DNA of 64,000 bases from an uncultured Bacteroidales bacterium (GTDB taxonomy: Bacteria > Bacteroidota > Bacteroidia > Bacteroidales > P3). Below are positions 1 to 9,410 of this stretch, piece by piece. The stretch covers positions 21,620 through 85,619 of the forward strand of contig OMYR01000046.1 in the NCBI GenBank assembly GCA_900315335.1, given 5' to 3'. Positions within the stretch are counted from its first letter, which is position 1. Each line of letters begins with the position of its first letter. The notes below the pieces were generated by a model that was not told where the DNA came from, did not search any database, and saw only the letters and a program-made list of their open reading frames with translations. Made by a program: the position numbers and the translations under genes.

Positions 1-208
1 TCATTATAGGAGAAAGTTTTGCTATTGCACCGCTGCGAAGATAATCTCCGTAAGAGAAACCGCCGGGTAGGATAATCATATCACATCCTTGCAAATCACT
101 TTCTTTATGCCATAAATTAACAACTTCTTGCTTTTCTATACCTTTTAGTACGTAGTACATATCATGGTCGCAATTTGACCCCGGAAAAGTAACAACTCCG
201 AATTTCAT
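1..208 (-). CDS. purQ: Phosphoribosylformylglycinamidine synthase subunit PurQ, N-terminal part (gene runs off the left edge)
   Basis: The minus-strand reading frame begins [16 protein letters not shown] at 208 and stays open to the window edge, giving 69 residues. This is the characteristic start of the PurQ glutamine amidotransferase subunit, which supplies ammonia from glutamine to PurL in the fourth step of purine synthesis. The segment [13 protein letters not shown], which follows the first strands of the class I glutaminase fold, is also visible. The catalytic cysteine of the family lies further downstream and is outside the window, so activity cannot be judged. The gene is separated from the next minus-strand gene by a terminator hairpin at 306-335. 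Confidence 0.92.
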   Translation of the reverse strand, partial: MKFGVVTFPGSNCDHDMYYVLKGIEKQEVVNLWHKESDLQGCDMIILPGGFSYGDYLRSGAIAKLSPIM

Positions 209-305
209 ATCTTAAAAAAATTTTATTTTCAACTGCAAAATTACGAAAACTATTTCAATTGCGAATGTTTTTAACATAAAAAGACTGAAAAATATAATAC
301 AAATA

Positions 306-336
306 AAAACGGACGAAGATTTTTTCGTCCGTTTTT
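306..336 (-). terminator. Intrinsic terminator, probably bidirectional
   Basis: A 12-bp perfect stem, AAAACGGACGAA (306-317) with TTCGTCCGTTTT (324-335), has a 6-base loop. It lies just past the stop of the deiminase gene. Because the stem begins with A4 and ends with T4, it can give a U-run on either strand. Confidence 0.8.
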
Positions 337-364
337 GTTCCACTGAAATGATAATTAAAAATAC

Positions 365-2557
365 TTATTTGATTATCACCAATTTTCTCGAAGTAGATAG
401 ATTGCCGTCAGAGAATAGAATCCAATAGTTGCCGGCTTTCAAATCTCTTGTGTCGAATTGATATTCTATCGTACCTTTTGCAATCTTGCCTCTTTGTGCG
501 ATTTGACCTTTAACGGTTATTATTCTATAATAAAGGTCCTTTGTATTGTTTATCTTTACGGATACATTATCTTTCGCAGGGTTTGGATATACTTCGCCAA
601 TATTCTCAAACTCGTTTTGAGAAATGTAGTCTATTCCAACCGTAGAAGTATCAAGCGGCGCTCCGTAAGTTATTTTCGTTGTATCGAAACTTAGGTTTGA
701 GTAGTCGTATGTAGGCTTTGGAAGTGAGTCGTAAGCATAGTCTTTATTATATGAAGTAACTTCTTTTCCGTAAGGCATAGTGTAGAAACCGCCTCTATGA
801 GCAGTCATAGGTTTAAGCATAGATTTGCCGTTGTTTGATGTAGAAGCAATATAATAATACAATGTATCTCTGTTCAAATCTGCGTTCAAATTAATGTCGC
901 AAGTGTATTTGCTATCGCCAAGAGAGGTCATTTCTTTTACTTTCCATTCGTTTTCGTTAGCAAGTTTGTAATAAATTTTTACGTTATTAATACCGCTGTG
1001 ATTTTGTGAGAAGACATCAATTTTGTATGTAGAACCATTTTGTGTTGTATTGAAGAAACGTGCAGGTTGGTGATAGATACGAACAGGATTTTCGGCAGGA
1101 ATTTGTTTGGTTATGCAGTGAATTGCTCCACCAAAACCATCAAAACTTCTAACGTCTATTTCCTCAAAAGCATATCCCGGATAAGCATTTCTTAAAACGT
1201 TTAACGCTTCACGGTTGCTTTCAATATCGCCAGCTTGTGAGCCGATTTTTGTCGAATCATAGAAAACAGGTTGAATAATTGCGTCATTAACAAAAGTGTG
1301 GTTTGCCCAACAACGAGTATATCTGTTGTAATCTCCGCCCGATGTATACCAAGAGCCATTATTCTTTTTAGGAAGAGGAACTCTTACGGATTCGTATTTG
1401 TTTCCATAGAAGTTCTCCATAGAAGTAAATAGGTTGTGTATTGAATCAACTCTTTTAGCATCGCCCCAAGAAGCCAAAGCATCGGGATACTTAGCCATAA
1501 CAAAACCGGTTTCTTCCCACATATCGCAATATAAATCGATGTGTCCCGTTCCTCCGTCATAATCCAACGCAGTTACGACCGTCAATTCGTCTAAATTCAA
1601 AAGGTGTTTCAAAGAATCATTAACCTGCTCTTTTGTTAAGGCTTTCTTTGTTTGCATACGAAGTTGAGGAGTTGTACCTGATTGATCCAAATAATACAAT
1701 CCGTATGTATCTTCGTTATTTCCATAAACAGCAGAAGTGGTAAATAAAGAACCCAAACCATCTACGAGGATATTACCGCCTTCGTATTCTATCGTATTTG
1801 TGAAACATTTCCAGCCCAAATCGTTTGCTATTTGAATAGGCAATTGGTCGTCCAAAGGTCGTCCTCCATAGTATTCAAAATCCATAAAAGCGATTTTGTC
1901 ATCGTCATCATAGTAGAACGCAACAGGACCCCAGTCTCTTGCCCAAAATGCATTGCCCGGATGAACGAAGAATCTGTAATTAACAAGAGGAGTGCCTCTG
2001 TCTGCCATAAATTGTTTTATTGTCGTGGTATCATCGTCATACCAAACATCAATCCAAACTTGTGTATGTTTTTGGATTGCATTAGCCAATTGTCCGTGTA
2101 GTTTGGCATAGTTACTTGACTTTGCAACGTCGGGAGTACTTGTTGTCTCCACCAATTTGTAGCCTCCAAAAGAGTTTTCCAATCCCCAGCCGTCAAACAT
2201 AGCTTCTGCATAGTCGTTTGTGCCTTTTTTTACCGTTATGTAAGGCCATTCAATCAAAATTGCTTGTACTTCATCGCTTTCGATAGGGAATATCATATCG
2301 TCAGGAACAGCAAGTTCGCTTTTTGTTTGAGAGGATTTCGTCATTTCGCTTGCAGGCAAATTTTCGGGAGAAATAGTTGTAGGCTTTCTTTTCATAAAAG
2401 TCTTGTAATAATCGTCTATTTGCTCGCTTGTCATAGCCTTATTCAGTTCAAGAACTCTCGTTCTTTCGGTTTTTTTTGTCGCTTCTTTTTGAGCGAACAT
2501 TGTTGTTGAGGCAAATAATACCAAACTCAACAGCATAAATGTTTTTCTTATTTTCAT
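365..2557 (-). CDS. T9SS-exported peptidylarginine deiminase / agmatine deiminase family protein
   Basis: The 730-residue protein has a signal peptide (residues 1-22), a guanidino-modifying domain of the Porphyromonas-type PAD/agmatine deiminase family, and a C-terminal T9SS type A sorting domain (EVYPNPAKDNVSVKI to KLVIIK). The four expected catalytic positions are present: Asp208 in RDWGP, His339 and Asp341 in GHIDLY, and Cys481 in GAIHC. The family hydrolyses guanidino groups of peptidyl-arginine, free arginine or agmatine to ureido groups, releasing ammonia. Export and cell-surface attachment by the type IX secretion system are inferred from the tail. An Ig-like segment of about 100 residues lies between the catalytic domain and the tail. 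Sequence alone cannot separate a peptidyl-arginine from an agmatine substrate. The exported architecture resembles P. gingivalis PPAD. Confidence 0.88.
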   Translation of the reverse strand: MKIRKTFMLLSLVLFASTTMFAQKEATKKTERTRVLELNKAMTSEQIDDYYKTFMKRKPTTISPENLPASEMTKSSQTKSELAVPDDMIFPIESDEVQAILIEWPYITVKKGTNDYAEAMFDGWGLENSFGGYKLVETTSTPDVAKSSNYAKLHGQLANAIQKHTQVWIDVWYDDDTTTIKQFMADRGTPLVNYRFFVHPGNAFWARDWGPVAFYYDDDDKIAFMDFEYYGGRPLDDQLPIQIANDLGWKCFTNTIEYEGGNILVDGLGSLFTTSAVYGNNEDTYGLYYLDQSGTTPQLRMQTKKALTKEQVNDSLKHLLNLDELTVVTALDYDGGTGHIDLYCDMWEETGFVMAKYPDALASWGDAKRVDSIHNLFTSMENFYGNKYESVRVPLPKKNNGSWYTSGGDYNRYTRCWANHTFVNDAIIQPVFYDSTKIGSQAGDIESNREALNVLRNAYPGYAFEEIDVRSFDGFGGAIHCITKQIPAENPVRIYHQPARFFNTTQNGSTYKIDVFSQNHSGINNVKIYYKLANENEWKVKEMTSLGDSKYTCDINLNADLNRDTLYYYIASTSNNGKSMLKPMTAHRGGFYTMPYGKEVTSYNKDYAYDSLPKPTYDYSNLSFDTTKITYGAPLDTSTVGIDYISQNEFENIGEVYPNPAKDNVSVKINNTKDLYYRIITVKGQIAQRGKIAKGTIEYQFDTRDLKAGNYWILFSDGNLSTSRKLVIIK

Positions 2558-2656
2558 TGCGTGTATATTATTTTGTTTAATTTCAATAATAAATAAGCCC
2601 TTGTATTGCGGCGTTTAAGCGAAATGTTTAACCACAAAATTATTATTTGTAAAAAT

Positions 2657-2696
2657 CAAAATTATATCGCTTGCCACAAAACGACTTGCAAAAATA
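2657..2696 (-). promoter_or_regulatory. Candidate -7 boxes for the deiminase gene
   Basis: Two minus-strand matches to TAnnTTTG occur upstream of the deiminase gene: TAATTTTG (2657-2664) and TATTTTTG (2689-2696). Neither has an ideally spaced TTTG, so the choice is open. Confidence 0.35.
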
Positions 2697-2728
2697 CTAA
2701 TATTTTTCTTATTGAGAATAAAAATAGT

Positions 2729-2791
2729 GTTTAAAACTATTCGATTTTTCTCACACATTATTCTAATAATGTTTAACACTAATTGAGCATA
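2729..2791 (+). repeat. 21-bp-period intergenic repeat array (3 units)
   Basis: Three consecutive 21-bp units start at 2729, 2750 and 2771. Their 12-base cores are GTTTAAAACTAT, CTCACACATTAT and GTTTAACACTAA, each followed by nine AT-rich bases. The array sits in the 427-bp gap between the divergent deiminase and OmpA-family genes, upstream of the OmpA promoter. No gene is visible in the rest of the gap. Confidence 0.8.
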
Positions 2792-2888
2792 AACACATAA
2801 AATATCTGCAATGTATGTAATGTAGTGTGTAAAATTTTATAAAAATTATCGGTAAATATAAGAAATAGTTGTTTTTTTGCTGTTTTTT

Positions 2889-2919
2889 TTTGTCTGTATT
2901 AAGAATTGTTGTAACTTTG
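2889..2919 (+). promoter_or_regulatory. Bacteroidota-type promoter of the OmpA-family gene
   Basis: TTTG at 2889-2892 and TAACTTTG at 2912-2919 are separated by 19 bases and match the phylum consensus TTTG...TAnnTTTG. The start codon is at 2985, which predicts a leader of about 60 nt. Confidence 0.8.
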
Positions 2920-2984
2920 CAGTCTGAATTTAAGTATATTCAATAGAAAGTACAAAATTATTAATAACTAAAAAAAAGGTAGAA

Positions 2985-4187
2985 ATGAAAAGATTAGTTA
3001 TTGCACTAGCCCTTATGTTGGCCGCTGGTTCAACGATGACTGCTCAAGAAGTTGAGAAGGGTAGCAAGCAAAGATGGAGAAACTTTGAGACCAACCGTTT
3101 CATTGACAATTGGGAGTTGTCTGTTGGTGCAGGTGTTCAAACCTACTATCTAACGAAATGGAAAAGTACGAACAATCCTGTTAATCCGGAAGGTTTCGGA
3201 AAAGATTTTACGTTTGCTTTTGACGCAGCGTTAGGTAAATGGGTTACTCCTATAATTGGAGCAAGATTGGCGTTCAATGGTTTGACTGTTACTAACTATC
3301 TTACAGAAGGTGGTGAAGCAGTAGATCACAACACTTGGACTGTTCATGCAGACGCTATGTTCAATTTGACAAACTGGATTTGCCGTTACAAAGCAGATAG
3401 ATTTTACAATGCTATTGCTTTCGTCGGAGTAGGTTTTTCAGACGTAAAACTTGACGTTGATGATGCTAGTCATAATCCTGAGTTTGTTGTTCCTGTAGGA
3501 TTAATCAACAGATTCCGTCTTTGTGATGCTTGGACATTCAATATTGAGTTGAGAGATCAAATCTCTGCTCCTGGAATGTTTGGTAACAATGCACAGACAG
3601 AAACTAAGGCTGTTAATGGTAACTTATTATCTGCAACAGCAGGATTTACTTGGAAGTTCTCAAAAGTTAGAAACTTCAAGGCTTACACTCCAATAGACAA
3701 GTCTTTGTATGATAACAGAATTTCTTCATTGGAGAGCGATTTACAAGCTGCTAATGACAAGAACGCTGAATATCAAAAACAAATTGACCGCTACAAAAAA
3801 CAACTTTCTGACAAAGAAAGAGAATTGCAGAATGCTTTGAAAGAAGCTGCAAAGAACAAAGGTGTAGCAGTTAATGACGATGTAACATTAAGCATATTCT
3901 TCCCTATTGGAAGTGCTGAGGTTTCTGATAAGAACGAAATCAACATCAAATATATGGCTGATGTTATCAAGGCTTCAAACAAAACATTTACAATCACTGG
4001 TTATGCTGACAACAATACAGGTTCTGAAAGCAGAAACTTAGAACTTTCTCAAGAAAGAGCAGAAGCTGTTTATAACGCATTGATTAATGCTGGTGTTGAT
4101 AAGAGCAAAGTTAAAGTTGATTACAAAGGATGTTCTGTTCAACCATTTGAAAAAGATTATTTGAACCGTGTTGCTATCATCAAATAG
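2985..4187 (+). CDS. OmpA-family outer membrane protein
   Basis: This 400-residue protein has a signal peptide (cleavage after about residue 20, MTAQ), an N-terminal beta-barrel-like region to about residue 230, a lysine/glutamate-rich coiled-coil linker (about 245-290), and a C-terminal OmpA-like peptidoglycan-binding domain. In the OmpA domain, ITGYADNNTGSESRNLELSQERAEAVYNAL is split by the usual Asp and Arg contacts for meso-diaminopimelate. Such proteins tether the outer membrane to the cell wall and are usually abundant. A strong consensus promoter upstream and a strong terminator downstream make this a monocistronic unit. It resembles major OmpA-like proteins of Bacteroidales (P. gingivalis Omp40/41 type); I cannot name a specific orthologue. 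Confidence 0.9.
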   Translation: MKRLVIALALMLAAGSTMTAQEVEKGSKQRWRNFETNRFIDNWELSVGAGVQTYYLTKWKSTNNPVNPEGFGKDFTFAFDAALGKWVTPIIGARLAFNGLTVTNYLTEGGEAVDHNTWTVHADAMFNLTNWICRYKADRFYNAIAFVGVGFSDVKLDVDDASHNPEFVVPVGLINRFRLCDAWTFNIELRDQISAPGMFGNNAQTETKAVNGNLLSATAGFTWKFSKVRNFKAYTPIDKSLYDNRISSLESDLQAANDKNAEYQKQIDRYKKQLSDKERELQNALKEAAKNKGVAVNDDVTLSIFFPIGSAEVSDKNEINIKYMADVIKASNKTFTITGYADNNTGSESRNLELSQERAEAVYNALINAGVDKSKVKVDYKGCSVQPFEKDYLNRVAIIK

Positions 4188-4210
4188 TTAGCAAATCAAA
4201 TAAACATCTT

Positions 4211-4241
4211 AAAAGGCTGCCCAATTGGGCAGCCTTTTTTT
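4211..4241 (+). terminator. Intrinsic terminator of the OmpA-family gene
   Basis: The GC-rich stem AAGGCTGCCC / GGGCAGCCTT with loop AATT is followed by a run of seven T residues. It lies about 25 bases after the stop codon. Confidence 0.93.
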
Positions 4242-4483
4242 GTAGTAGGAAATTGTTAAATATTCAACAAAGAAAAAAATTAATCTCTTCTTTCAGAGCC
4301 AAATATTTAATTTTACAAATTTATATTTAATATTTTTTGCTTTATTTTATTGCTTAGAGAGATCGCTATACTCATTTCAAATCACTATAAGAACTGTATC
4401 AAGGAAATTTATCGGTCAAGTACAAGTGAAAAATTACAAAAAATGAAAAGCACAAATATAATTTTCATCTTTTCGTTTTAGCG
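4242..4483. other. Gap with no recognisable gene
   Basis: This AT-rich stretch lies between the OmpA terminator and the argF terminator. I see no credible reading frame, repeat or RNA structure in it. It separates two convergent transcription units. Confidence 0.6.
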
Positions 4484-4519
4484 TTAAAAAAAGTATGAAG
4501 CCGTTACGACTTCACACTT
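4484..4519 (-). terminator. Intrinsic terminator of the hutH-argF unit
   Basis: On the minus strand AAGTGTGAAG (4510-4519) pairs with CTTCATACTT (4491-4500), with one G-U pair, and is followed by seven U residues. It lies about 45 bases past the argF stop. Confidence 0.82.
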
Positions 4520-4563
4520 GCAAATTTCACGAATAAAATTGTTAATCTTGTTGAAAAATCTGA

Positions 4564-5565
4564 TTATGCACCAAGAGTTGCAACCATAACGGCTTTGATA
4601 GTGTGCATACGGTTTTCAGCTTCGTCAAATACTATTGAGTTCTCGCTCTCAAATACGTCTTCCGTAACTTCTACGCCGTCAATCTTAAATTGCTCATAAA
4701 CATCTCTACCAACTTTTGTTTCAAGGTTGTGGTATGCAGGTAAGCAGTGCATAAATTTGCATTTAGGATTGCCTGTTGCAGCCATAACTTCTTTATTAAC
4801 TTGGTAAGGCTTCAACAATTTAATTCTCTCAGCCCATACTTCTGCCGGCTCACCCATAGATACCCAAACGTCAGTGTATAAGAAATCACATCCCTTAACA
4901 CCGGCTTTAACATCGTCTGTAACAGTCAAAGTAGCACCTGTTTCTTTTGCTATATTTTGGCAAGTCTCTATCAATTCTTTTGAAGGCTGCAATTCCTTTG
5001 GAGCAACGATACGAACGTCCATACCCATTTTAACACCGCCAACCATTAAAGAGTTGCCCATATTGTAACGAGCATCGCCAAGGTAAGCATAAGATATTTT
5101 GTTCAATGGTTTATCAGAATGTTCAGTCATTGTAAGGAAGTCCGCAAGGATTTGTGTTGGGTGAAATTCGTTTGTCAAACCGTTCCATACAGGTACTCCT
5201 GCATATTCAGCCAATTCTTCAACGATTTTCTGCTCAAATCCACGATATTCAATACCGTCAAACATACGACCTAATACTCTTGCAGTGTCTTTCATTGATT
5301 CTTTAACACCGATTTGAGAGCCTGTAGGTCCAAGGTATGTTACATGTGCTCCTTGGTCGTGTGCTGCTACTTCAAAAGCACAACGAGTACGCGTAGAAGT
5401 TTTCTCGAAAACCAAAGCGATGTTTTTACCTGTCAAACGAGGTTGTTCAGTTCCTGCATATTTAGCACGTTTCAAGTCACGAGCTAAATCCAACATGTAT
5501 TGTATTTCCTTTGGAGTGAAATCCAATAACTTCAAAAAGTTTCTGTTTCTTAAATTGAATGCCAT
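4564..5565 (-). CDS. argF: Ornithine carbamoyltransferase
   Basis: The 333-residue protein is full length for the family. Carbamoyl-phosphate-binding STRTR is at residues 57-61, HPTQ at 135-138, and the ornithine-side HCLPA loop at 273-277. It interconverts ornithine plus carbamoyl phosphate with citrulline plus phosphate in the cytoplasm. The canonical HCLP motif argues for ornithine as substrate; Bacteroides relatives use an N-succinylornithine enzyme instead. The N-terminus ([20 protein letters not shown]) resembles both ArgF and catabolic ArcB proteins, so the direction in vivo is uncertain. It is 34 bp downstream of hutH on the same strand, suggesting cotranscription and a catabolic context. 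Confidence 0.93.
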   Translation of the reverse strand: MAFNLRNRNFLKLLDFTPKEIQYMLDLARDLKRAKYAGTEQPRLTGKNIALVFEKTSTRTRCAFEVAAHDQGAHVTYLGPTGSQIGVKESMKDTARVLGRMFDGIEYRGFEQKIVEELAEYAGVPVWNGLTNEFHPTQILADFLTMTEHSDKPLNKISYAYLGDARYNMGNSLMVGGVKMGMDVRIVAPKELQPSKELIETCQNIAKETGATLTVTDDVKAGVKGCDFLYTDVWVSMGEPAEVWAERIKLLKPYQVNKEVMAATGNPKCKFMHCLPAYHNLETKVGRDVYEQFKIDGVEVTEDVFESENSIVFDEAENRMHTIKAVMVATLGA

Positions 5566-5599
5566 AATTGTATATTATTAAATTGTTTTACTAAAATTC

Positions 5600-7111
5600 T
5601 TATAAATTAGCTTCTTTCAAATCGTATGCTTGTAAGAAAGCGATTGATTTTTGAATCAATTCGTAAAGTACTTCATCGTTTTCAACGAAATGAACGTCCT
5701 TACGATATTGAGCGACAAACTTCTCTATAATTGGAGAAGACTTTAAGCCTGTTTCTTTCTTTCTGAAATCCAATGCTTGTGCAGCGTTCAAAAGTTCGAT
5801 AGCCAAAACTCTTTCGGTGTTATTGACAACACGGTAGCATTTAGTAGCAGCATTTGAACCGAAACTTACATGGTCTTCCTGACCTTGCGAAGAATCTATT
5901 GTATCAACGCTGTTAGGCATACAGAACATCTTGTTTTGATTTACAATTGAAGCAGCAGCATACTGAGGAATCATAAAACCGCTATTTACACCTGGTTTAG
6001 CAACCAAGAATGAAGGCAAATTACGTTTTGCACCAATCAACTGATACATTCTTCTTTCAGAGACAGAAGAAAGTTCGCTAACTGCAATTGCAAGAAAGTC
6101 TAAGTTGATTGCCAAAGGTTCGCCGTGGAAGTTACCTGCTGAAATAACCATATCTTCGTCAGGGAAGATTGTTGGGTTATCTGTTGCGGAGTTGATTTCT
6201 GTTGTGATTATGTCTGCAACATGATTTATTGCATCTTTGCAAGCACCGTGAATTTGAGGAACACAACGGAAAGAATAAGGGTCTTGTACATGCTCTTTAT
6301 GGCGTTTTATAATCTCGCTGCCTTCAAGTAATGCACGAACACGACGTGCTGTTGCCAATTGTCCTTTGTGAGGTCTAACTAAATGAGTGTGGTCGAAGAA
6401 TGGCTCAATTCTACCGTCAAATGCTTCCAAAGATACTGTCATAATCAAGTCAGCCAACTTGGAAAGTCTCTTTGCTTTAAGGATAGAATACATTGCGAAC
6501 GCTCCCATGAATTGAGTACCATTCAACAATGCCAAACCTTCCTTGCTTTGCAATTCGATAGGCTGCCAGCCCATACGTTTGTTCAATTCTTCTCCTGAAA
6601 TTCTTTCTCCTTTATAATCCACCTGACCTAAGCCAATCAACGGCAGACACATATTTGCCAAAGGAGCCAAATCTCCTGATGCACCAAGAGAACCCAATTG
6701 ATAAACAACAGGATAAATATCATTGTTGAAGAAATCAACCAAACGTTGCACTGTTACAAGTTGGGAACCCGAATGTCCGTAAGACAAAGACTGAATTTTG
6801 TTCAAAAGCATAAGTTTTACAACTTCGTGAGGTACTTCGTCTCCACAGCCACACGCATGAGACATAACCAAATTCTTTTGTAACTGAGACAACTGTTCTT
6901 TGCTAATGGAAATATTGCACAAAGAACCAAAGCCTGTGGTAACACCATAGATAGGTTCTTTTTGATTTTCCATTTTTTTGTCAAGATATTCTCTGCACTT
7001 TACAATACGTTTTTTGCTTTCTTCGGAAAGTTCCAAGTGCATTCCTTTTTCCATTATTTCGCTTACTCTATCCAACGTAAGCAATTCAGGACTGATATGA
7101 TGAATTTCCAT
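5600..7111 (-). CDS. hutH: Histidine ammonia-lyase
   Basis: The protein of 503 residues matches the usual HAL length. It contains the Ala144-Ser145-Gly146 triad that cyclises to the MIO electrophile (GASGDLAPLA), YGVTTGFG at 55-62, and the NLVMSHACG segment with the conserved histidine. It deaminates L-histidine to trans-urocanate, the first step of histidine degradation. No hutU, hutI or ftcD lies in this window, so the rest of the pathway must be encoded elsewhere. argF follows directly, so the two genes probably form one transcript ending at 4484-4519. A half-promoter TAAATTTG lies at 7203-7210. Confidence 0.95.
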   Translation of the reverse strand: MEIHHISPELLTLDRVSEIMEKGMHLELSEESKKRIVKCREYLDKKMENQKEPIYGVTTGFGSLCNISISKEQLSQLQKNLVMSHACGCGDEVPHEVVKLMLLNKIQSLSYGHSGSQLVTVQRLVDFFNNDIYPVVYQLGSLGASGDLAPLANMCLPLIGLGQVDYKGERISGEELNKRMGWQPIELQSKEGLALLNGTQFMGAFAMYSILKAKRLSKLADLIMTVSLEAFDGRIEPFFDHTHLVRPHKGQLATARRVRALLEGSEIIKRHKEHVQDPYSFRCVPQIHGACKDAINHVADIITTEINSATDNPTIFPDEDMVISAGNFHGEPLAINLDFLAIAVSELSSVSERRMYQLIGAKRNLPSFLVAKPGVNSGFMIPQYAAASIVNQNKMFCMPNSVDTIDSSQGQEDHVSFGSNAATKCYRVVNNTERVLAIELLNAAQALDFRKKETGLKSSPIIEKFVAQYRKDVHFVENDEVLYELIQKSIAFLQAYDLKEANL

Positions 7112-7271
7112 TGTTATTTATACGTTTTATTGTTATTATATTATTTCTACATCAAACTTTTGCAGTCGGTATTCACAAAAACATCACTGCAAAAAGGAAT
7201 TGCAAATTTACACATTTTTATTCTAATACAGAAAAGAAAAACGTCAAATCGTGTGAAATCGCTAAAAAAAT

Positions 7272-7355
7272 GTTAAACACCAGCCAACTGATGTTTAACA
7301 TCGGTTGATTGGTGTTTAACATCATTTTTCAGATGTTTAATTCTATTGAAATGTC
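7272..7355 (+). repeat. 21-bp-period repeat array (4 units) entering the ABC-F stop codon
   Basis: Units start at 7272, 7293, 7314 and 7335, with cores GTTAAACACCAG, GTTTAACATCGG, GTTTAACATCAT and GTTTAATTCTAT. The third and fourth units cover the 3' end of the minus-strand ABC-F gene, so its last codons (ELNI and stop) are written in repeat sequence. Confidence 0.85.
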
Positions 7356-9239
7356 TTCCCACTGCTGCATCAAAGAATCCAACAATTCTTTTTTCTCTTG
7401 ATACTTTGAGAAAATTTCGTTGTCTTGTGATGTATTAAGTTTTGTTTCCATTGCTGCTATTTCGTTCTCTACCTCCGAAATTTGTTGTTCAATGGAATTT
7501 AATCGATTTTTTTTCTTGCGTAATTCTTTTTCTCTTTCCTTGTTGGCTTGAAAATCCAATTTGTTTTGTGATACACTCTTTTCGGCAACGGCTTGCTCTT
7601 TCTTTCGAAGATTTAACTCATTTAGATTTTGAAGTTTCTTCTTTTCCAAAAATTCCATTATATCTTCGTGGTATTCTTTTATTGTATGGTCTTTGAATTC
7701 GTAAAGAGTGGTTGTTAATGAGGTTAGAAAATCTCTATCGTGCGAAACCAAGATAAATGCTCCGTCATATTTTATCAAAGCATTCTTCAAAATATCCTTA
7801 CTGACCAAATCCAAATGGTTGGTAGGCTCGTCCAAAACCAATAGATTGACGCTGCTTAACAATAGTTTTGCAAGAGCCAACCGTGTTTTCTCTCCACCCG
7901 ATAGTACTTTAACTTTCTTGTCAATTGCTTCTTGGTCGAAAAGAAAACTACCCAAAATACTGCGAATTTTTGTTCTTGCCTCACCTGTTGCAATCTCATC
8001 AATAGTTTCAAAAACCGTTTTTTCTCCGTCTAATAACGCAGCTTGGTTTTGTGCAAAGTAGCCGATTTTTACATCATGTCCAAGATTGCAAACACCTTCA
8101 AAACCTTTCAATTCTCCTATGATGATTTTAGCAAGTGTTGATTTACCTTCGCCGTTACGTCCTATGAAAGCAACTTTTTGTCCTCGCTCCAAGATGAAGT
8201 TTATCCCATTTAAGACTTTCTTTGTATCGTAAGCGAAACTCAAATCCTTGACTTCTACAACTATTTTTCCCGAATGCGGAGCGGGAGGAAATAAAAAATG
8301 AATCGAAGATGAATCCACTTCGTCTATTTCTATGCGATCCATTTTGTCCAACATCTTTATTTTGCTCTGAACTTGTTTTGCTTTTGTTGCCTTATATCTG
8401 AATCGTTCAATGAATCGTTCAACTTCGGCTATTTGTCGTTGTTGATTTACCATTTGCGATTGTTGTGATTGCATTCGTTCATCGTGCAAAACGCAGTATT
8501 CGGAGTAGGGAACTTTGTAATCGTAAATCTTTCCTGCCGTAATTTCTATTGTTCGTTTGGTAATATTGTCAAGAAAACACCTGTCGTGAGACACCAAAAC
8601 AACTGCACCATAATATTGTTGCAAAAAGCCTTCAAGCCAAGTGATAGACTCGATGTCAAGGTGGTTGGTAGGCTCGTCAAGTAAGATTAGATTAGGTTTT
8701 TTTAGTAATATCTTTGCAAGTTCTACTCTCATCTGCCAACCCGATGAAAATTCCGTCATATTGCGAGTAAAATCCGAATGCAAAAAACCCAATCCCAAAA
8801 GAATTTTCTGTGCTTGCGGCTCGGCGTTATTTACATCTATGATGTTGAGTTTATTGATTATTTGTTCGTGTTGTAAAAGCAGGTTTTCGTATTCTTTCGA
8901 TGTGTAATCGGAGCGTGATGTGAGTTCGTTGTTTATTGTATCGAGTTGATTGTTCAAAGAATGTATTTCGTCAAAAGCCTTCATCGCTTCTTGCAAAACA
9001 GTAGTCGTTGAAGAAGGTATCATTTCCTGTGGCAGATAGCCTATGGTTTGAGTTTTGCTTTTAACAATAGTTCCGCTGTCGGGTTGTTGCAGACCATAAA
9101 GTATTTTCAAGAGTGTGGATTTACCAGCTCCGTTTTTTCCCGTAAGACCTATACGATCTTTATCGCCTATTGTAAAGCTGACGTTATCAAAAAGAGGTTC
9201 GCCGTTGAAATTTATGGAAAGGTTATTTATGGTTATCAT
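7329..9239 (-). CDS. ABC-F family ATPase (ribosome-associated type)
   Basis: This 636-residue protein has two ATP-binding cassettes and no membrane segments. The first has Walker A GKNGAGKST (about residues 36-44), signature FSSGWQMR and Walker B LILLDEPTNHLD; the second has GRNGEGKST, LSGGEKTR and LLVLDEPTNHLD. The linker between them is rich in Arg/Lys/Gln, and the C-terminal region is a charged coiled coil. This is the ABC-F layout: such proteins bind the ribosomal E site to resolve stalled or antibiotic-bound states. The C-terminal coiled coil resembles the Uup/YdiF group, but I cannot assign a subfamily with certainty. Its last codons overlap a 21-bp repeat array. Confidence 0.92.
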   Translation of the reverse strand: MITINNLSINFNGEPLFDNVSFTIGDKDRIGLTGKNGAGKSTLLKILYGLQQPDSGTIVKSKTQTIGYLPQEMIPSSTTTVLQEAMKAFDEIHSLNNQLDTINNELTSRSDYTSKEYENLLLQHEQIINKLNIIDVNNAEPQAQKILLGLGFLHSDFTRNMTEFSSGWQMRVELAKILLKKPNLILLDEPTNHLDIESITWLEGFLQQYYGAVVLVSHDRCFLDNITKRTIEITAGKIYDYKVPYSEYCVLHDERMQSQQSQMVNQQRQIAEVERFIERFRYKATKAKQVQSKIKMLDKMDRIEIDEVDSSSIHFLFPPAPHSGKIVVEVKDLSFAYDTKKVLNGINFILERGQKVAFIGRNGEGKSTLAKIIIGELKGFEGVCNLGHDVKIGYFAQNQAALLDGEKTVFETIDEIATGEARTKIRSILGSFLFDQEAIDKKVKVLSGGEKTRLALAKLLLSSVNLLVLDEPTNHLDLVSKDILKNALIKYDGAFILVSHDRDFLTSLTTTLYEFKDHTIKEYHEDIMEFLEKKKLQNLNELNLRKKEQAVAEKSVSQNKLDFQANKEREKELRKKKNRLNSIEQQISEVENEIAAMETKLNTSQDNEIFSKYQEKKELLDSLMQQWEDISIELNI

Positions 9240-9290
9240 TATGTTGCAATTATGATTTTATATTCTTTGAACTGATGTTATGATAATGAT

Positions 9291-9353
9291 GTTTAATACT
9301 AAATTTCTAATGTTAAACATCAATCGAATAATGTTAAACACTAAAAAGACGAA
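9291..9353 (+). repeat. 21-bp-period repeat array (3 units)
   Basis: Units start at 9291, 9312 and 9333 with cores GTTTAATACTAA, GTTAAACATCAA and GTTAAACACTAA. The last unit overlaps the terminator hairpin of the tonB-like gene. Confidence 0.85.
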
Positions 9354-9374
9354 ACGCCCAAAGCCATTTCGCCT
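9343..9374 (-). terminator. Intrinsic terminator of the TonB gene
   Basis: On the minus strand AGGCGAAA (9367-9374) pairs with TTTCGTCT (9347-9354), with one G-U pair, followed by a U-run. It lies 37 bases past the stop codon. Confidence 0.7.
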
Positions 9375-9410
9375 TTATACCAAATGTGAATTGTTTTCTA
9401 CAACAAGTTA

